NCBI RefSeq assembly: GCF_000412995.1
Contig: NZ_KE332512.1
Span: 822,919 to 886,918, forward strand
Origin: Treponema vincentii F0403
Lineage (GTDB): Bacteria > Spirochaetota > Spirochaetia > Treponematales > Treponemataceae
DNA length: 64,000 nt
Reading direction: 5' to 3'
The notes below the pieces were generated by a model. It saw only the letters and a list, made by a program, of their open reading frames with translations, searched no databases and was not told the DNA's origin. Position 1 is the stretch's first letter, and every line of letters begins with the position of its first letter. The position numbers and the translations under genes were made by a program. Positions 25,840 to 34,524 of this stretch are shown here, one piece after another.

Positions 25840-26622
25840 TTATGAAAAAACCAAGGTTCCGAAAACATCGTAAAAGAGCTTTCCGAACAACAGTATGATG
25901 ACGCAGATCATCAAGGGTTTGATAAAGGCTGTGCCTTTTTTTATTGCGAAGCCTGCTCCGATATAATTTCCGATTATACCGAATACGGCGGCGGGAACCG
26001 CGATGGAATAGATCACTTTGTTGCCGAATATGACGGCGATGAGCGATGCATAGTTCGATGCAAGGTTCAATATCTTGGCATTACCGGAAGCGGTTTTAAG
26101 GTCGTACTTCATCCATGCGGAGAAAACGATAATAGCGATGGTTCCCGTTCCGGGGCCGATCAGTCCGTCATAGAATCCGATAACGGAACCGGCGCCGGCC
26201 GCCAAGAGGAAGGCCTTCTTTTTGGGTATACCGGCCGACTGATTCTCGGTACCGAAATCCCGTTTTAACAGTAAAAGAACGGCGACAATCGGGAGAACGA
26301 CAACCAATGCGGTTTTAAGCGTTTCCTGATTAATCATCAGCGCCAATCTTGTACCGAGATATGAAAATAAAACCGAACACACCGCGGAAATTGCGGCAAC
26401 CTGCCAGTCGACCGCTCCGTTTTTAAAAAAGCGTGCTGCGGAAAGCGTCGTACCGCACGCCGCAGAAAATTTGTTACATCCGATTGCCGTATGGGGAGGA
26501 AGCCCGACAAAAAGATAGGCAGGCAGCGAAATTAACCCTCCGCCTCCTGCAGCGGAATCGACAAAGCCCGCCAAAAAAACAAAAAACCATAGAAACAAAA
26601 GCGCCCAAATACTTAACTGCAT
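25840..26622 (-). CDS. TSUP family permease (TauE/SafE, sulfite exporter-like)
   Basis: A 260-residue membrane protein with seven to eight helices. The first segment (FAGFVDSAAGGGGLISLPAYLFVGLPPHTAIGCNKFS in outline) carries the family's glycine-rich loop and the conserved CNKF motif. The second half repeats the pattern in GFYDGLIGPGTGTIAI and ASGNAKILNLASNYASL. Members move sulfite, sulfonates or other organic anions; the substrate cannot be read from sequence. It precedes a radical SAM gene by six bases. Confidence 0.9.
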   Translation of the reverse strand: MQLSIWALLFLWFFVFLAGFVDSAAGGGGLISLPAYLFVGLPPHTAIGCNKFSAACGTTLSAARFFKNGAVDWQVAAISAVCSVLFSYLGTRLALMINQETLKTALVVVLPIVAVLLLLKRDFGTENQSAGIPKKKAFLLAAGAGSVIGFYDGLIGPGTGTIAIIVFSAWMKYDLKTASGNAKILNLASNYASLIAVIFGNKVIYSIAVPAAVFGIIGNYIGAGFAIKKGTAFIKPLMICVIILLFGKLFYDVFGTLVFS

Positions 26623-26717
26623 GGACTTATCCTATCATCATTTTGATGCTTTGTATATGACATATCCCGGGCAAACGCATCTTAATACTGATCGCACAAT
26701 TATTGGCAAAAAGAGCA

Positions 26718-26745
26718 TTGACATTTATCATTTTACCGGTAAAAT
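26718..26745 (+). promoter_or_regulatory. mraZ (dcw cluster) promoter
   Basis: Consensus TTGACA (26718-26723), 16 bases, then TAAAAT (26740-26745). The spacer and -10 box lie inside a perfect palindrome (26724-26751). This is the only strong promoter seen before the eight-gene division cluster. Confidence 0.7.
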
Positions 26746-26751
26746 GATAAA
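26724..26751. promoter_or_regulatory. 28-bp perfect palindrome over the mraZ promoter
   Basis: TTTATCATTTTACC followed directly by its complement GGTAAAATGATAAA, without a loop. It covers the spacer and -10 element, the expected place for a dimeric repressor or for a regulator controlling the entire division cluster. The cognate protein is unknown. As DNA it is symmetrical enough for a cruciform, but the absence of a loop favours protein binding. Confidence 0.6.
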
Positions 26752-26753
26752 TA

Positions 26754-26796
26754 GTGGGTGAAAGTGGGGGAAAGTAGGTAAAAGTGGAAAAAAGTG
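26754..26796 (+). promoter_or_regulatory. Four 10-bp MraZ-type direct repeats
   Basis: GTGGGTGAAA, GTGGGGGAAA, GTAGGTAAAA and GTGGAAAAAA follow one another at exactly 10-bp intervals (26754-26793), then a further GTG. MraZ is known to bind direct repeats of this kind, spaced by one helical turn, in its own promoter. The last repeat contains the annotated mraZ start codon, so bound MraZ would also block initiation. Confidence 0.75.
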
Positions 26797-27233
26797 TGTT
26801 TTCGGGAGAGTATAATAATACGCTTGATGAAAAGGGGCGTATTATGTTTCCTGCAAAACTACGCTGTTTACTGCCGGGCTCACAAGTAGTGATTACCCGT
26901 GGAATTGACCGCTGCCTATGGATATTTTCTCCTGAAGAATGGGCATTGCTATCCGAAAAAGTTATGCAATCCGCTTCGTTGTTTCAGGCAAATTCCCGTC
27001 TTATCTTGCGCCGGCTTATCGCTCCGGCACAGGAAATAGACATCGATAAGGCGGGACGTGTTTCAATTCCCCAAAGTTTACGTGAATACGCGCAGCTTGA
27101 AAAAGACTGCGTGCTATTGGGCATCAACCGCTATCTCGAATTATGGGATGCGGACGAATATCGAGCTTATCTGGAGGGAAGCGAGGCGGATTTCCATCAA
27201 GCAAGCGAGGACTTGGGGCTTATTCGTTTTTAA
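26784..27233 (+). CDS. mraZ: Transcriptional regulator MraZ
   Basis: MraZ is the AbrB-like regulator at the head of division clusters. The 149-residue product carries the double swapped-hairpin domain: FSGEYNNTLDEKGRIMFPAKLR and, in the second half, AQEIDIDKAGRVSIPQSLREYAQLEKDCVLLGI. Its start is uncertain: GTG 26784 lies in a repeat array, while GTG 26796 would give the canonical N-terminus (V/M)FSGEY. Five bases separate it from rsmH. It probably represses the operon through the repeats just upstream. Confidence 0.95.
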   Translation: MEKSVFSGEYNNTLDEKGRIMFPAKLRCLLPGSQVVITRGIDRCLWIFSPEEWALLSEKVMQSASLFQANSRLILRRLIAPAQEIDIDKAGRVSIPQSLREYAQLEKDCVLLGINRYLELWDADEYRAYLEGSEADFHQASEDLGLIRF

Positions 27234-27238
27234 CATGT

Positions 27239-28186
27239 ATGAACTTTGTACACACACCGGTTTTATTACAAGAATGCCTGCAGCTGCTTGCCCCGGAAAC
27301 ACCGGATCCGCTTCTTATCGACGGAACCCTCGGCGAAGGCGGTCATAGCGAAGCCTTTTTAAACCGCTTTCCGCAATTAAAAGTCATCGGCATCGATGCC
27401 GACCCCGCCATTCAAGCAAAGGCCAAAGTACGGCTTGCCCCGTTCGGTAACCGTGTACGGTTTTTTTTAGGCTGGTCGGATGATTTTTTCGATCAATATC
27501 CTCAGGATAATCCTGCGCCTTCGCTCATATTATTTGATCTCGGAATCTCTCTCTTCCATTATACAGAATCGAAACGCGGCTTTTCGTTCAGCGCCGACGA
27601 ACCGCTCGACATGCGGATCAATCCGGATGAATCGCTGACGGCCGCAGATATCGTCAACACCTACAGCGAGAAAAAGCTGGCGGATGTATTGTACCTCTAC
27701 GCGGAAGAACGTTTTTCGCGGCCGATTGCCCGTGCTGTCGTTGCGGAACGGGAAAAACACCCTTTTACGGAAGCGCGGCAGTTAAGTGAAACCGTATTCC
27801 ATGCCGTTCCCGCCCGTTTTCGGCACGGCCCCATACACCCTGCAACCAAAACCTTCCAAGCGCTGCGGATTGCCGTTAACAGCGAACTCGACCGGCTGCC
27901 GCGCCTGCTCGAAAAAGCCTTTGCGTGCCTTGCCGAAGGGGGAAAAATGGGCGTTATCTCCTTTCATTCACTGGAAGACCGCATCGTCAAACTTTTTTTT
28001 AGAGACCTTGCAAAAAGCTGTATTTGCCCGCCTGAAATGCCGATATGTACATGTGGAGGTATGCCCCGTGCCGCTTTGCTTACCAAAAAGCCGGTCGGCC
28101 CCTCTGCCGAAGAGACTGCCGCGAATGCACCGTCCCGCAGTGCCCGTCTCCGTGTCATCAAGAAGCTTTCTTTGAGGAGGTCTTAA
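27239..28186 (+). CDS. rsmH: 16S rRNA (cytosine-1402-N4)-methyltransferase RsmH
   Basis: RsmH (MraW) methylates N4 of C1402 in the ribosomal P site. The product has 315 residues from ATG 27239; the frame is open further upstream but that part lies inside mraZ. Motifs: NFVHTPVLLQECL start, SAM-binding IDGTLGEGGHSEAFL, FDLGISLFHYTESKRGFSF, PLDMRIN and the C-terminal GGKMGVISFHSLEDRIVK with the conserved CICPPEMPICTCG cysteine segment. Its end carries the ribosome site for ftsL (GAGGAGG). Confidence 0.97.
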   Translation: MNFVHTPVLLQECLQLLAPETPDPLLIDGTLGEGGHSEAFLNRFPQLKVIGIDADPAIQAKAKVRLAPFGNRVRFFLGWSDDFFDQYPQDNPAPSLILFDLGISLFHYTESKRGFSFSADEPLDMRINPDESLTAADIVNTYSEKKLADVLYLYAEERFSRPIARAVVAEREKHPFTEARQLSETVFHAVPARFRHGPIHPATKTFQALRIAVNSELDRLPRLLEKAFACLAEGGKMGVISFHSLEDRIVKLFFRDLAKSCICPPEMPICTCGGMPRAALLTKKPVGPSAEETAANAPSRSARLRVIKKLSLRRS

Positions 28187-28191
28187 CCGAT

Positions 28192-28473
28192 ATGAAACGC
28201 CTTGCCGCTTTGATTCTTACCGTAAGCATTCCGTACTTATTTTTCTTAACCGTTAAACAATCGCAGGTCTATAATGCGCTTGAACGCGAAGTAAATGCAT
28301 ATAACGATGAGCAAAACCGTCTCATCGCAGAAAATAAACGGAAGATTTCGGCTATTTCCATCCTCTCCAAACCGCAGCGAATTGAAAAAATCGCCGTTGA
28401 AGAATTGAATATGCAAAAAGCGGATTCCTCTCAAATCATCCGTATCTCCTTAGATAAAGAAAAGAAGGGATAA
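28192..28473 (+). CDS. ftsL: Cell division protein FtsL
   Basis: A 93-residue bitopic protein with one membrane helix (about 4-24) and a periplasmic coiled coil (about 25-65, QVYNALEREVNAYNDEQNRL and ENKRKISAISIL). The position between rsmH and murF and the size fit FtsL, which bridges FtsQ and FtsB in the divisome. ATG 28192 follows GAGGAGG; the open frame upstream lies inside rsmH. FtsL sequences diverge widely, so the call leans on context and topology. Confidence 0.82.
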   Translation: MKRLAALILTVSIPYLFFLTVKQSQVYNALEREVNAYNDEQNRLIAENKRKISAISILSKPQRIEKIAVEELNMQKADSSQIIRISLDKEKKG

Positions 28474-28477
28474 CACC

Positions 28478-29869
28478 ATGCTGCTGGGATTCGAGGCGCT
28501 CTGCACGGCTGTCGCAGGCACATTTATTTGCAATTATTCTCATTACGCAGGTTTCAATTCCGTTACGACGGATAGCAGAACCGTGAATCCCCATGCTCTT
28601 TTTATTCCCCTGCGCGGTATGCAGCAGGACGGACATCGCTATATCGAACAAGCCTTGCAACAAGGGGCTGATTGTGTCCTTGCCGATGCAGCACACCTCG
28701 ACATTCAAGAGAACGCTCAGCATATTCTCGTTCTCTGCAAAAGATATGAGGCTACCTGTATCCGTGTTGAACACACGTTAAAAGCATTGCAGGATGCTGC
28801 GGCCGCCTATCTGGAGCGATTTCCGCAGCTGCTTAAAATCGGGGTAACCGGTTCAAACGGTAAAACGACGACGAAAGAACTTCTTGCATCCATATTTGCA
28901 CAGAAATACCGCACTGTAAAAAACGAAGGCAACCTCAATTCGGAAACAGGCTTGCCGCTGTCGGTTTTTACCATAACAAAAGAGCATGAAGTAGGCATTT
29001 TTGAGCTCGGTATGAATCGGAAGGGAGAAATTGCGGAGCTTGCCGCAGTCCTGAAACCGAACATTGCGGTTATCACCAATATCGGTACCGCACACATCGG
29101 AATGCTCGGTTCTAAAGACGCTATCGCTCAAGAAAAAAAACACATTTTTTCCTGTTTTGATGAAACCTCCGTCGGATTCGTCCCCGCTCAGGATAAGTAT
29201 GCGGAGTTCTTACAAGACGTGCCGCACGGAAAAATAGTTACTTATAGCGCTGATCCCGACGCTTATACCCTTGAAGGACTCTCAGGCGCTGAGATACGGT
29301 ATAAAGGGGAAACCATCCACTTACCGCTTCCGGGCAAACACAATGTGCACAACGCCTTTGCCGCGATTGCTGTTGCGGAATACTGCAAAATCCCGCTGCA
29401 GTCGATAAAAGCGGGCATCGAACAGATGCAGGCGCTATTCGGAAGATCGCAAATTATCCGCGGGCCGGTAACCTACCTGCTCGATTGCTATAACGCCAAT
29501 CCCGATTCCATGAATGCAGGGCTTGCGCTCTGCGCCAATATCCGAGTAAGCGGCAAAAAGATTTATGTCCTTGCCTCGATGAAAGAACTTGGTTTTGAAT
29601 CTCATGAAGCGCACAAAGCCGTATGTGCAGCAGCTTTCGATTCCGATGCCGACGCATTATTTTTTTTCGGCAGAGAGATGTGTATGGCAGCCATCGAGCA
29701 AGAAAACGCTGCAAACAAACCTTTTTTCTGCTTTACGGAAGGCTATGCCGATAAACTTCGCGACACGTTAGACGGCTTATTAAAACGAAATGATTTTGTA
29801 TTCCTGAAAGGATCCCGCAGCCTTGAACTGGAGCAGTTTGAACCGATTCTGAAAAAGGAGCGGGTATGA
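28478..29869 (+). CDS. murF: UDP-N-acetylmuramoyl-tripeptide--D-alanyl-D-alanine ligase
   Basis: MurF adds D-Ala-D-Ala to the UDP-MurNAc tripeptide, the last cytoplasmic step of the peptidoglycan precursor. The 463-residue product has the N-terminal substrate domain with TDSRTVNPHALFIPLRG, the P-loop GVTGSNGKTTTKELL, the family motifs NEGNLNSETGLPLSVF, EVGIFELGMNRKGEI and IGTAHIGMLGS, and a C-terminal ligase domain (DCYNANPDSMNAGL, SMKELGFES). ftsI and the other mur genes that often sit here are absent. It overlaps ftsW by four bases (ATGA). Confidence 0.96.
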   Translation: MLLGFEALCTAVAGTFICNYSHYAGFNSVTTDSRTVNPHALFIPLRGMQQDGHRYIEQALQQGADCVLADAAHLDIQENAQHILVLCKRYEATCIRVEHTLKALQDAAAAYLERFPQLLKIGVTGSNGKTTTKELLASIFAQKYRTVKNEGNLNSETGLPLSVFTITKEHEVGIFELGMNRKGEIAELAAVLKPNIAVITNIGTAHIGMLGSKDAIAQEKKHIFSCFDETSVGFVPAQDKYAEFLQDVPHGKIVTYSADPDAYTLEGLSGAEIRYKGETIHLPLPGKHNVHNAFAAIAVAEYCKIPLQSIKAGIEQMQALFGRSQIIRGPVTYLLDCYNANPDSMNAGLALCANIRVSGKKIYVLASMKELGFESHEAHKAVCAAAFDSDADALFFFGREMCMAAIEQENAANKPFFCFTEGYADKLRDTLDGLLKRNDFVFLKGSRSLELEQFEPILKKERV

Positions 29870-31002
29870 TGCAGCACACTATCACCGTTGAAAAGAACAT
29901 CAACCGCGACCGGTACAGCTTCACATTTATTCTACTCGTGCTCATCATGGCAGGCATCGGCATTGCAGTGCTCTATTCGGGTTCCCTTCATTACGCCGAA
30001 CGATTCTTTGACGACCCTTCGTATTTTCTGGTACGCCAATTCCGCAACCTCATTGCAGGAAGTATCGGCCTCATTTTTTTTTCATTTTTCAGTTTTGACC
30101 GTTTACGGAAACTCCTCCCCTATCTGTTGATATGCGGTTTTATCTTTTTGTTACTTCCCTTTATTCCGGGAATCGCCTCGCCGCGGAACGGTGCCAGCCG
30201 CTGGATTTCCATCGGAGGATTCAGCTTACAGCCGTCCGAGTTTATTAAACTTTTACTCATTGTCTTTCTTGCAAACTTTTTCGATAAAAAAGCGGATCAA
30301 TTGGACGCACCACTGATTTCCATATTGCCGCCTTTTTTTATAACGGCGATCTTTGTATTGCTGGTATACCTTGAAAGCGATTTTTCGAGCGCCATTTTTT
30401 TGATGCTCATTTTTATGATCATGTTTTTTGCCGCAGGGGGACCGCTGCTATGGTTCCTCAAAGGCTTGATCGTTACCATCCCTTGCGCAGCCCTGATGGT
30501 CGTTACTTCAACCTACCGGATGAAGCGCGTGCTGTCCTTTATCTCTCCCGATAGCGACCCGCTCGATACGGGCTATCAAATTAACGCAGCCCTCGAAGCG
30601 CTTGCAAGCAGCGGGCTTTACGGCACGGGGATAGGGAACGGCGTGCATAAAATTTCGAGCGTACCGGAAATATATTCCGATTTTATTTTTGTTGCGTGGG
30701 CCGAAGAAATGGGCTTTTTAGGTGTATGCGGATACCTTGCGCTCTTGCTTACCTTTACCGCAGTAGCCTACCTCATTGCATTTTCGTGTAAAGACCGTTT
30801 CGGCTGCTATGTTGCCTTCGGAGCAGCTTCCGCAATTATCCTTCAATCCTTTTTAAACTTAGGGGTTGTTGTCCGTCTGCTGCCTGCCACCGGTATTCCG
30901 CTCCCCTTTTTCTCATTCGGAGGATCTTCGCTTATCACAACACTCTGCCTCTGCGGACTGATTATAAATGTTTCAAGCTATTCAAAAAGGAGTGCCTCAT
31001 AA
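29866..31002 (+). CDS. ftsW: Peptidoglycan glycosyltransferase FtsW
   Basis: A 378-residue SEDS-family protein with about ten membrane helices that polymerises septal glycan. Typical motifs: NGASRWISIGGFSLQPSEFIKLLLIVF (helix 3 and the conserved loop), an acidic FFxxxLxxxxSDxSS-like segment (VYLESDFSSAIFL), GLYGTGIGNGVHKISSVPEIYSDFIFV and the end motif VVRLLPATGIPLPFFSFGGSSLI. Start overlaps murF, end overlaps ftsQ (TAATG), so the three are translationally coupled. Confidence 0.95.
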   Translation: MMQHTITVEKNINRDRYSFTFILLVLIMAGIGIAVLYSGSLHYAERFFDDPSYFLVRQFRNLIAGSIGLIFFSFFSFDRLRKLLPYLLICGFIFLLLPFIPGIASPRNGASRWISIGGFSLQPSEFIKLLLIVFLANFFDKKADQLDAPLISILPPFFITAIFVLLVYLESDFSSAIFLMLIFMIMFFAAGGPLLWFLKGLIVTIPCAALMVVTSTYRMKRVLSFISPDSDPLDTGYQINAALEALASSGLYGTGIGNGVHKISSVPEIYSDFIFVAWAEEMGFLGVCGYLALLLTFTAVAYLIAFSCKDRFGCYVAFGAASAIILQSFLNLGVVVRLLPATGIPLPFFSFGGSSLITTLCLCGLIINVSSYSKRSAS

Positions 31003-31841
31003 TGTCTGATATTATCGGCGTACAAAACCGCACATATACCGAATCGCTTCCATCTCCTCAGACCGTAAAAAAAACCAAGGGAAGGCAATTTCTTAAAATT
31101 GTTATTCTGCTGATGCTGTTGTTTTTAGCAGGCGACTTAGTATATTATCTTTTTATCGTGCCGTTTAATTCAACGGCGAAGATACAGCTTTCAGGCCTCG
31201 ACACTATTCGCGAAGCGGATCTAAAAAAAGCAGCCGGCCTAACCGGAATGGAAAAATGGGGAAAAATCGATAAGGATGTTTTATTGCATCGGATTACAAG
31301 CTACCCCGTCGTTGCGGAAGCGCGTGTCGTTAAAAAATATCCGGACAAGGTGCTGATTGATATAACCGAACGGAAACCGGTCGGCGTATTGCTTGCAACG
31401 GTGGGCGGCCGCACTGTCCCGATGGAAATAGATAAAACGGGAACAGTGTTCAAAGTTGCTTCCCAAAAAGATCCTCAAACCCTGCCTATTATCAGCGGCC
31501 TTTCTTTTCAGACGATACGGGCGGGGATGAAGGTGCACAAACGGCTCGTACCGCTCTTTAAGCAGCTGGATATTCTGCAGAAAAAAAATCCGGCCTTACT
31601 CAGCGAAATTTCCGAGATGAAGATCGAACAGAAAAAATACGGCGGGTTTGACCTCATCCTGTATCCGGTACGAACGCAAGTTAAGGTACATACTGAAGGC
31701 ACATTGAATGAGGAAAAATTACAGTATATGATATTAGCCTTGGATGTCATACGGGAACTTGATCTTAACGCAAAGATTGAGGAGTTGGATGTACGGGGAG
31801 GAACTGCTTCCTACCGTTTAAGAGGGGAAACCGATGAGTGA
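31002..31841 (+). CDS. ftsQ: Cell division protein FtsQ/DivIB
   Basis: A 279-residue bitopic protein: a basic cytoplasmic tail, one membrane helix (about 29-50), a POTRA domain (about 55-130, IQLSGLDTIREADLKKAAGL and AEARVVKKYPDKVLIDITERKPVGVLLA) and a beta domain. This order is diagnostic for FtsQ/DivIB, which recruits FtsL and FtsB. Overlaps: one base with ftsW and eight with ftsA. Confidence 0.92.
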   Translation: MSDIIGVQNRTYTESLPSPQTVKKTKGRQFLKIVILLMLLFLAGDLVYYLFIVPFNSTAKIQLSGLDTIREADLKKAAGLTGMEKWGKIDKDVLLHRITSYPVVAEARVVKKYPDKVLIDITERKPVGVLLATVGGRTVPMEIDKTGTVFKVASQKDPQTLPIISGLSFQTIRAGMKVHKRLVPLFKQLDILQKKNPALLSEISEMKIEQKKYGGFDLILYPVRTQVKVHTEGTLNEEKLQYMILALDVIRELDLNAKIEELDVRGGTASYRLRGETDE

Positions 31842-33078
31842 TGTCATAGTCGGATTGGATATAGGCACCAGCGCAATCAGAGCCGTTGTCGCTGAAAAAC
31901 TCGAAACAGGCGTACTGCAAATTATCGGTGTGGGAACCGGCGTTTCGCAAGGCTTACGGAAAGGAACCGTTGTCAATATCGAAAAGACCGTACAGGGAAT
32001 TCACGCAGCGGTAGAAGCTGCAGAGATGATGTCCGGCGTGGAAATTACTCACTGCATCACCGGAATAGGCGGTACCCATATCGAAGGGATTAATTCCCGC
32101 GGCATCGTCGCCGTTACCGATAAAGGAAAGGGAAACCGCGAAATAGACCAACAGGATATTGACCGTGTGATAGAGGCTGCAAAGGCTGTTGTGATTCCGA
32201 TGGATAGACGGGTTATGCATGTTATCCCCCAATCGTATATTGTCGACGATCAGCGCGGTATTGCGGATCCGCACAATGTCATCGGCGTCCGTATCGAAGC
32301 GGAAGTACATATTATTACCGGATCGGTTACCTGCATCAAAAACATCGTAGACTGCGTAAAGCGGGCTAATTTACAGGTTGATGCGCCGATGTACCACGGC
32401 TTAGCTGCCGTAGAATCCGTTATGACGCAGGAAGAACAGGAACTCGGTTCGGTGCTTATCGACATCGGCGGAGGAACAACCGATATTGTGGTAATGTCGG
32501 GCGGAGCGCCGGTACTGACCACGGTGCTGCCGGTGGGCGGAAGCCACGCTACAAACGATTTGGCGATTGTAAAAGGGCTTTCTACCGAAACCGCCGAAAA
32601 AATAAAGATAACCGACGGGTGCTGTTGGCAGCCGCTTATGGATGACAATAAATCGGTACTGATTTCCGCACCGGGCGGACGGGCGCCTATACAGATTGAA
32701 AAAGCGGATATATGCGATATTCTGCAAGCCCGCATGGCGGAAATTTTTACGATGGCAAAGGATAAAATCGCACCGGCGGCTGCTTCAAACCGGTTTGCAG
32801 GTAATGTAATTCTCTGCGGCGGCGGTTCGCTTATGCCCGGCGCTACGGAACTTGCCTCGGAAATCTTCGGCACGCCTGCAGTACGGTTAGGTATTCCGGG
32901 AACATTCGGCGGTTTAACGGGAGAATACCGCAGTCCGGAATTTGCAGCCGTGCTCGGACTGATTTTATCTCAGTATAAACAGCACAGTCCCGTAGGAGAA
33001 GAAAAAAATAAAATTGAAGCCGATTCGGGTAAACTTGTCGGTAAAATAAAAGGTTTTTGGAAAAACTTATTTGAATAA
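31834..33078 (+). CDS. ftsA: Cell division protein FtsA
   Basis: A 414-residue actin-like ATPase that tethers FtsZ to the membrane. Phosphate-binding motifs: VGLDIGTSAIRAVVAE (phosphate 1), VLIDIGGGTTDIVVMSGG (phosphate 2) and NVILCGGGSLMPGATELA (adenosine). The FtsA-specific 1C subdomain lies at about 80-165 (IGGTHIEGINSRGIVAV, RVMHVIPQSYIVDDQRGI). The C-terminal end (KIKGFWKNLFE) is an amphipathic membrane-targeting helix. It overlaps ftsQ and is followed 16 bases later by ftsZ. Confidence 0.97.
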   Translation: MSDVIVGLDIGTSAIRAVVAEKLETGVLQIIGVGTGVSQGLRKGTVVNIEKTVQGIHAAVEAAEMMSGVEITHCITGIGGTHIEGINSRGIVAVTDKGKGNREIDQQDIDRVIEAAKAVVIPMDRRVMHVIPQSYIVDDQRGIADPHNVIGVRIEAEVHIITGSVTCIKNIVDCVKRANLQVDAPMYHGLAAVESVMTQEEQELGSVLIDIGGGTTDIVVMSGGAPVLTTVLPVGGSHATNDLAIVKGLSTETAEKIKITDGCCWQPLMDDNKSVLISAPGGRAPIQIEKADICDILQARMAEIFTMAKDKIAPAAASNRFAGNVILCGGGSLMPGATELASEIFGTPAVRLGIPGTFGGLTGEYRSPEFAAVLGLILSQYKQHSPVGEEKNKIEADSGKLVGKIKGFWKNLFE

Positions 33079-33094
33079 AGGGGAGGGGAAAAAT

Positions 33095-34375
33095 ATGGAT
33101 TATCAAGTGATGCAGCAAAATGAAATGTTACCGGTTAATCCCACCGTTATTAAAGTAATCGGCGCAGGTGGAGGCGGTTCGAATGCGGTGAATAGGATGA
33201 TGGAGTGTAACATACAGTATGTCGATTTTATCGTTGCGAACACCGATGTACAGGCGCTCAATTATTCAAAAGCACCGATGAAATTGGCAATAGGTTCCAA
33301 GTTAACCGGAGGGCTCGGCGCAGGCGGAAAACCGGACGTAGGCGAAAAAGCTGCTATGGAAGATACCGAAATTATTGCGAATGCTGTCCGCGGGGCACAC
33401 ATGGTGTTCATCACCGCCGGTATGGGCGGAGGAACGGGAACAGGTTCGGCGCCGGTTATCGCAAAGATAGCCCGCGATCAGGGAGCTTTAACGGTCGGTG
33501 TTGTTACAAAGCCCTTCGCTTTTGAAGGACGGGCAAAGATGCGTACCGCCGAAGCGGGGATTGAAAAGCTCAGGAAGAATGTCGACACGCTGGTTGTTAT
33601 CCCCAATCAGCATTTATTAAACCTTGTAGACAGCAAGCAGACGATAAAAGATGCCTTTGTTATGGCGGACGACGTACTGCGTCGTGCCGTGCAGGGGATT
33701 GCCGATATCATTACCAAAAACGGATTGGTCAATATCGACTTTGCGGATGTCCGCTCCACGATGGCCGGTCAGGGCGATGCGCTGATGGGCGTCGGTACCG
33801 GATCGGGAGAAAACCGTGCGGTGGATGCGGCCACCAATGCCATCAACAACCCGCTTTTAGAGGATTCTCATATCGAGGGCGCAACGCGGATATTGGTTAA
33901 TATTTACGCATCGGAGATGCCTTCTACGGTGGAGGTCAACGATATTATGGAAATCGTTACGGCAAACGCCAATCCCGATGTGGAAACTATCCACGGTATT
34001 ACCGTCGATGAAACCGACGAAGCCATGAAAGACAAGATCACCGTAACGGTTATCGCGACGGGCTTTCCTACCGATACGGATCCCGTTCAAAACACGGTGC
34101 AGAATCAGGGGCAGGCGGCGGGAGCAACCGCACAGCAGGAACCGCTCCATACGCCGTTTTTACAAAACGATTTTATTTCGGCAAGCGAATGGGCAAAGCT
34201 GCAAACACCTCAGCAGCCTACTCTCCCCGGCCTCGGCCCGCGGAATGCAGGAATACCGGCAACCCCGCCGCCTCAACCGGCAATGACCGAAAGCCCGCGG
34301 CAGCCCATCCGCGTCCAACTCCCCGGCGCCAACACCGACCTCGATGTGCCGGCGTACCTACGGAACAAACGATAA
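33095..34375 (+). CDS. ftsZ: Cell division protein FtsZ
   Basis: The tubulin-like GTPase that forms the division ring; 426 residues. ATG 33095 is preceded by GGGGAGGGG; a TTG at 33071 overlaps ftsA and is rejected. Visible motifs: VIGAGGGGSNAVNRMM, the GTP-binding TAGMGGGTGTGSAPVIAKIA, ANTDVQAL and the synergy loop VDFADVRSTMAGQGDALMG. A variable Gln/Pro-rich linker (about 325-412) leads to the conserved C-terminal peptide DLDVPAYLRNKR, which binds FtsA and other partners. It is the last gene of the cluster and a hairpin follows. Confidence 0.98.
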   Translation: MDYQVMQQNEMLPVNPTVIKVIGAGGGGSNAVNRMMECNIQYVDFIVANTDVQALNYSKAPMKLAIGSKLTGGLGAGGKPDVGEKAAMEDTEIIANAVRGAHMVFITAGMGGGTGTGSAPVIAKIARDQGALTVGVVTKPFAFEGRAKMRTAEAGIEKLRKNVDTLVVIPNQHLLNLVDSKQTIKDAFVMADDVLRRAVQGIADIITKNGLVNIDFADVRSTMAGQGDALMGVGTGSGENRAVDAATNAINNPLLEDSHIEGATRILVNIYASEMPSTVEVNDIMEIVTANANPDVETIHGITVDETDEAMKDKITVTVIATGFPTDTDPVQNTVQNQGQAAGATAQQEPLHTPFLQNDFISASEWAKLQTPQQPTLPGLGPRNAGIPATPPPQPAMTESPRQPIRVQLPGANTDLDVPAYLRNKR

Positions 34376-34405
34376 GGATAAGCACATCCGACAATACAAT
34401 TCTCA

Positions 34406-34437
34406 CAGTTCACAGCACACTCCGCTGCTGTGAACTG
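34406..34437 (+). terminator. Hairpin after ftsZ
   Basis: Perfect 12-bp arms CAGTTCACAGCA (34406-34417) and TGCTGTGAACTG (34426-34437) with an eight-base loop, 31 bases beyond the ftsZ stop. The U-tract is poor (CTCACTCATTTTATTT), so termination may be partial. The stretch just before it, beginning GGATAAGCACATCCGAC (34376), resembles the outer arm of the large palindromic element found downstream. Confidence 0.6.
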
Positions 34438-34524
34438 CTCACTCATTTTATTTCAGCATAGAACAGCTTGCAGCCATCTGCCTTTTTGCTATAATAATAG
34501 CGAGATGACAGGAGCAAATATACT

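Noticed and set aside
33071..33094. TTG start for ftsZ at 33071
   Set aside because: It overlaps ftsA and lacks a ribosome site, while ATG 33095 has GGGGAGGGG just upstream.
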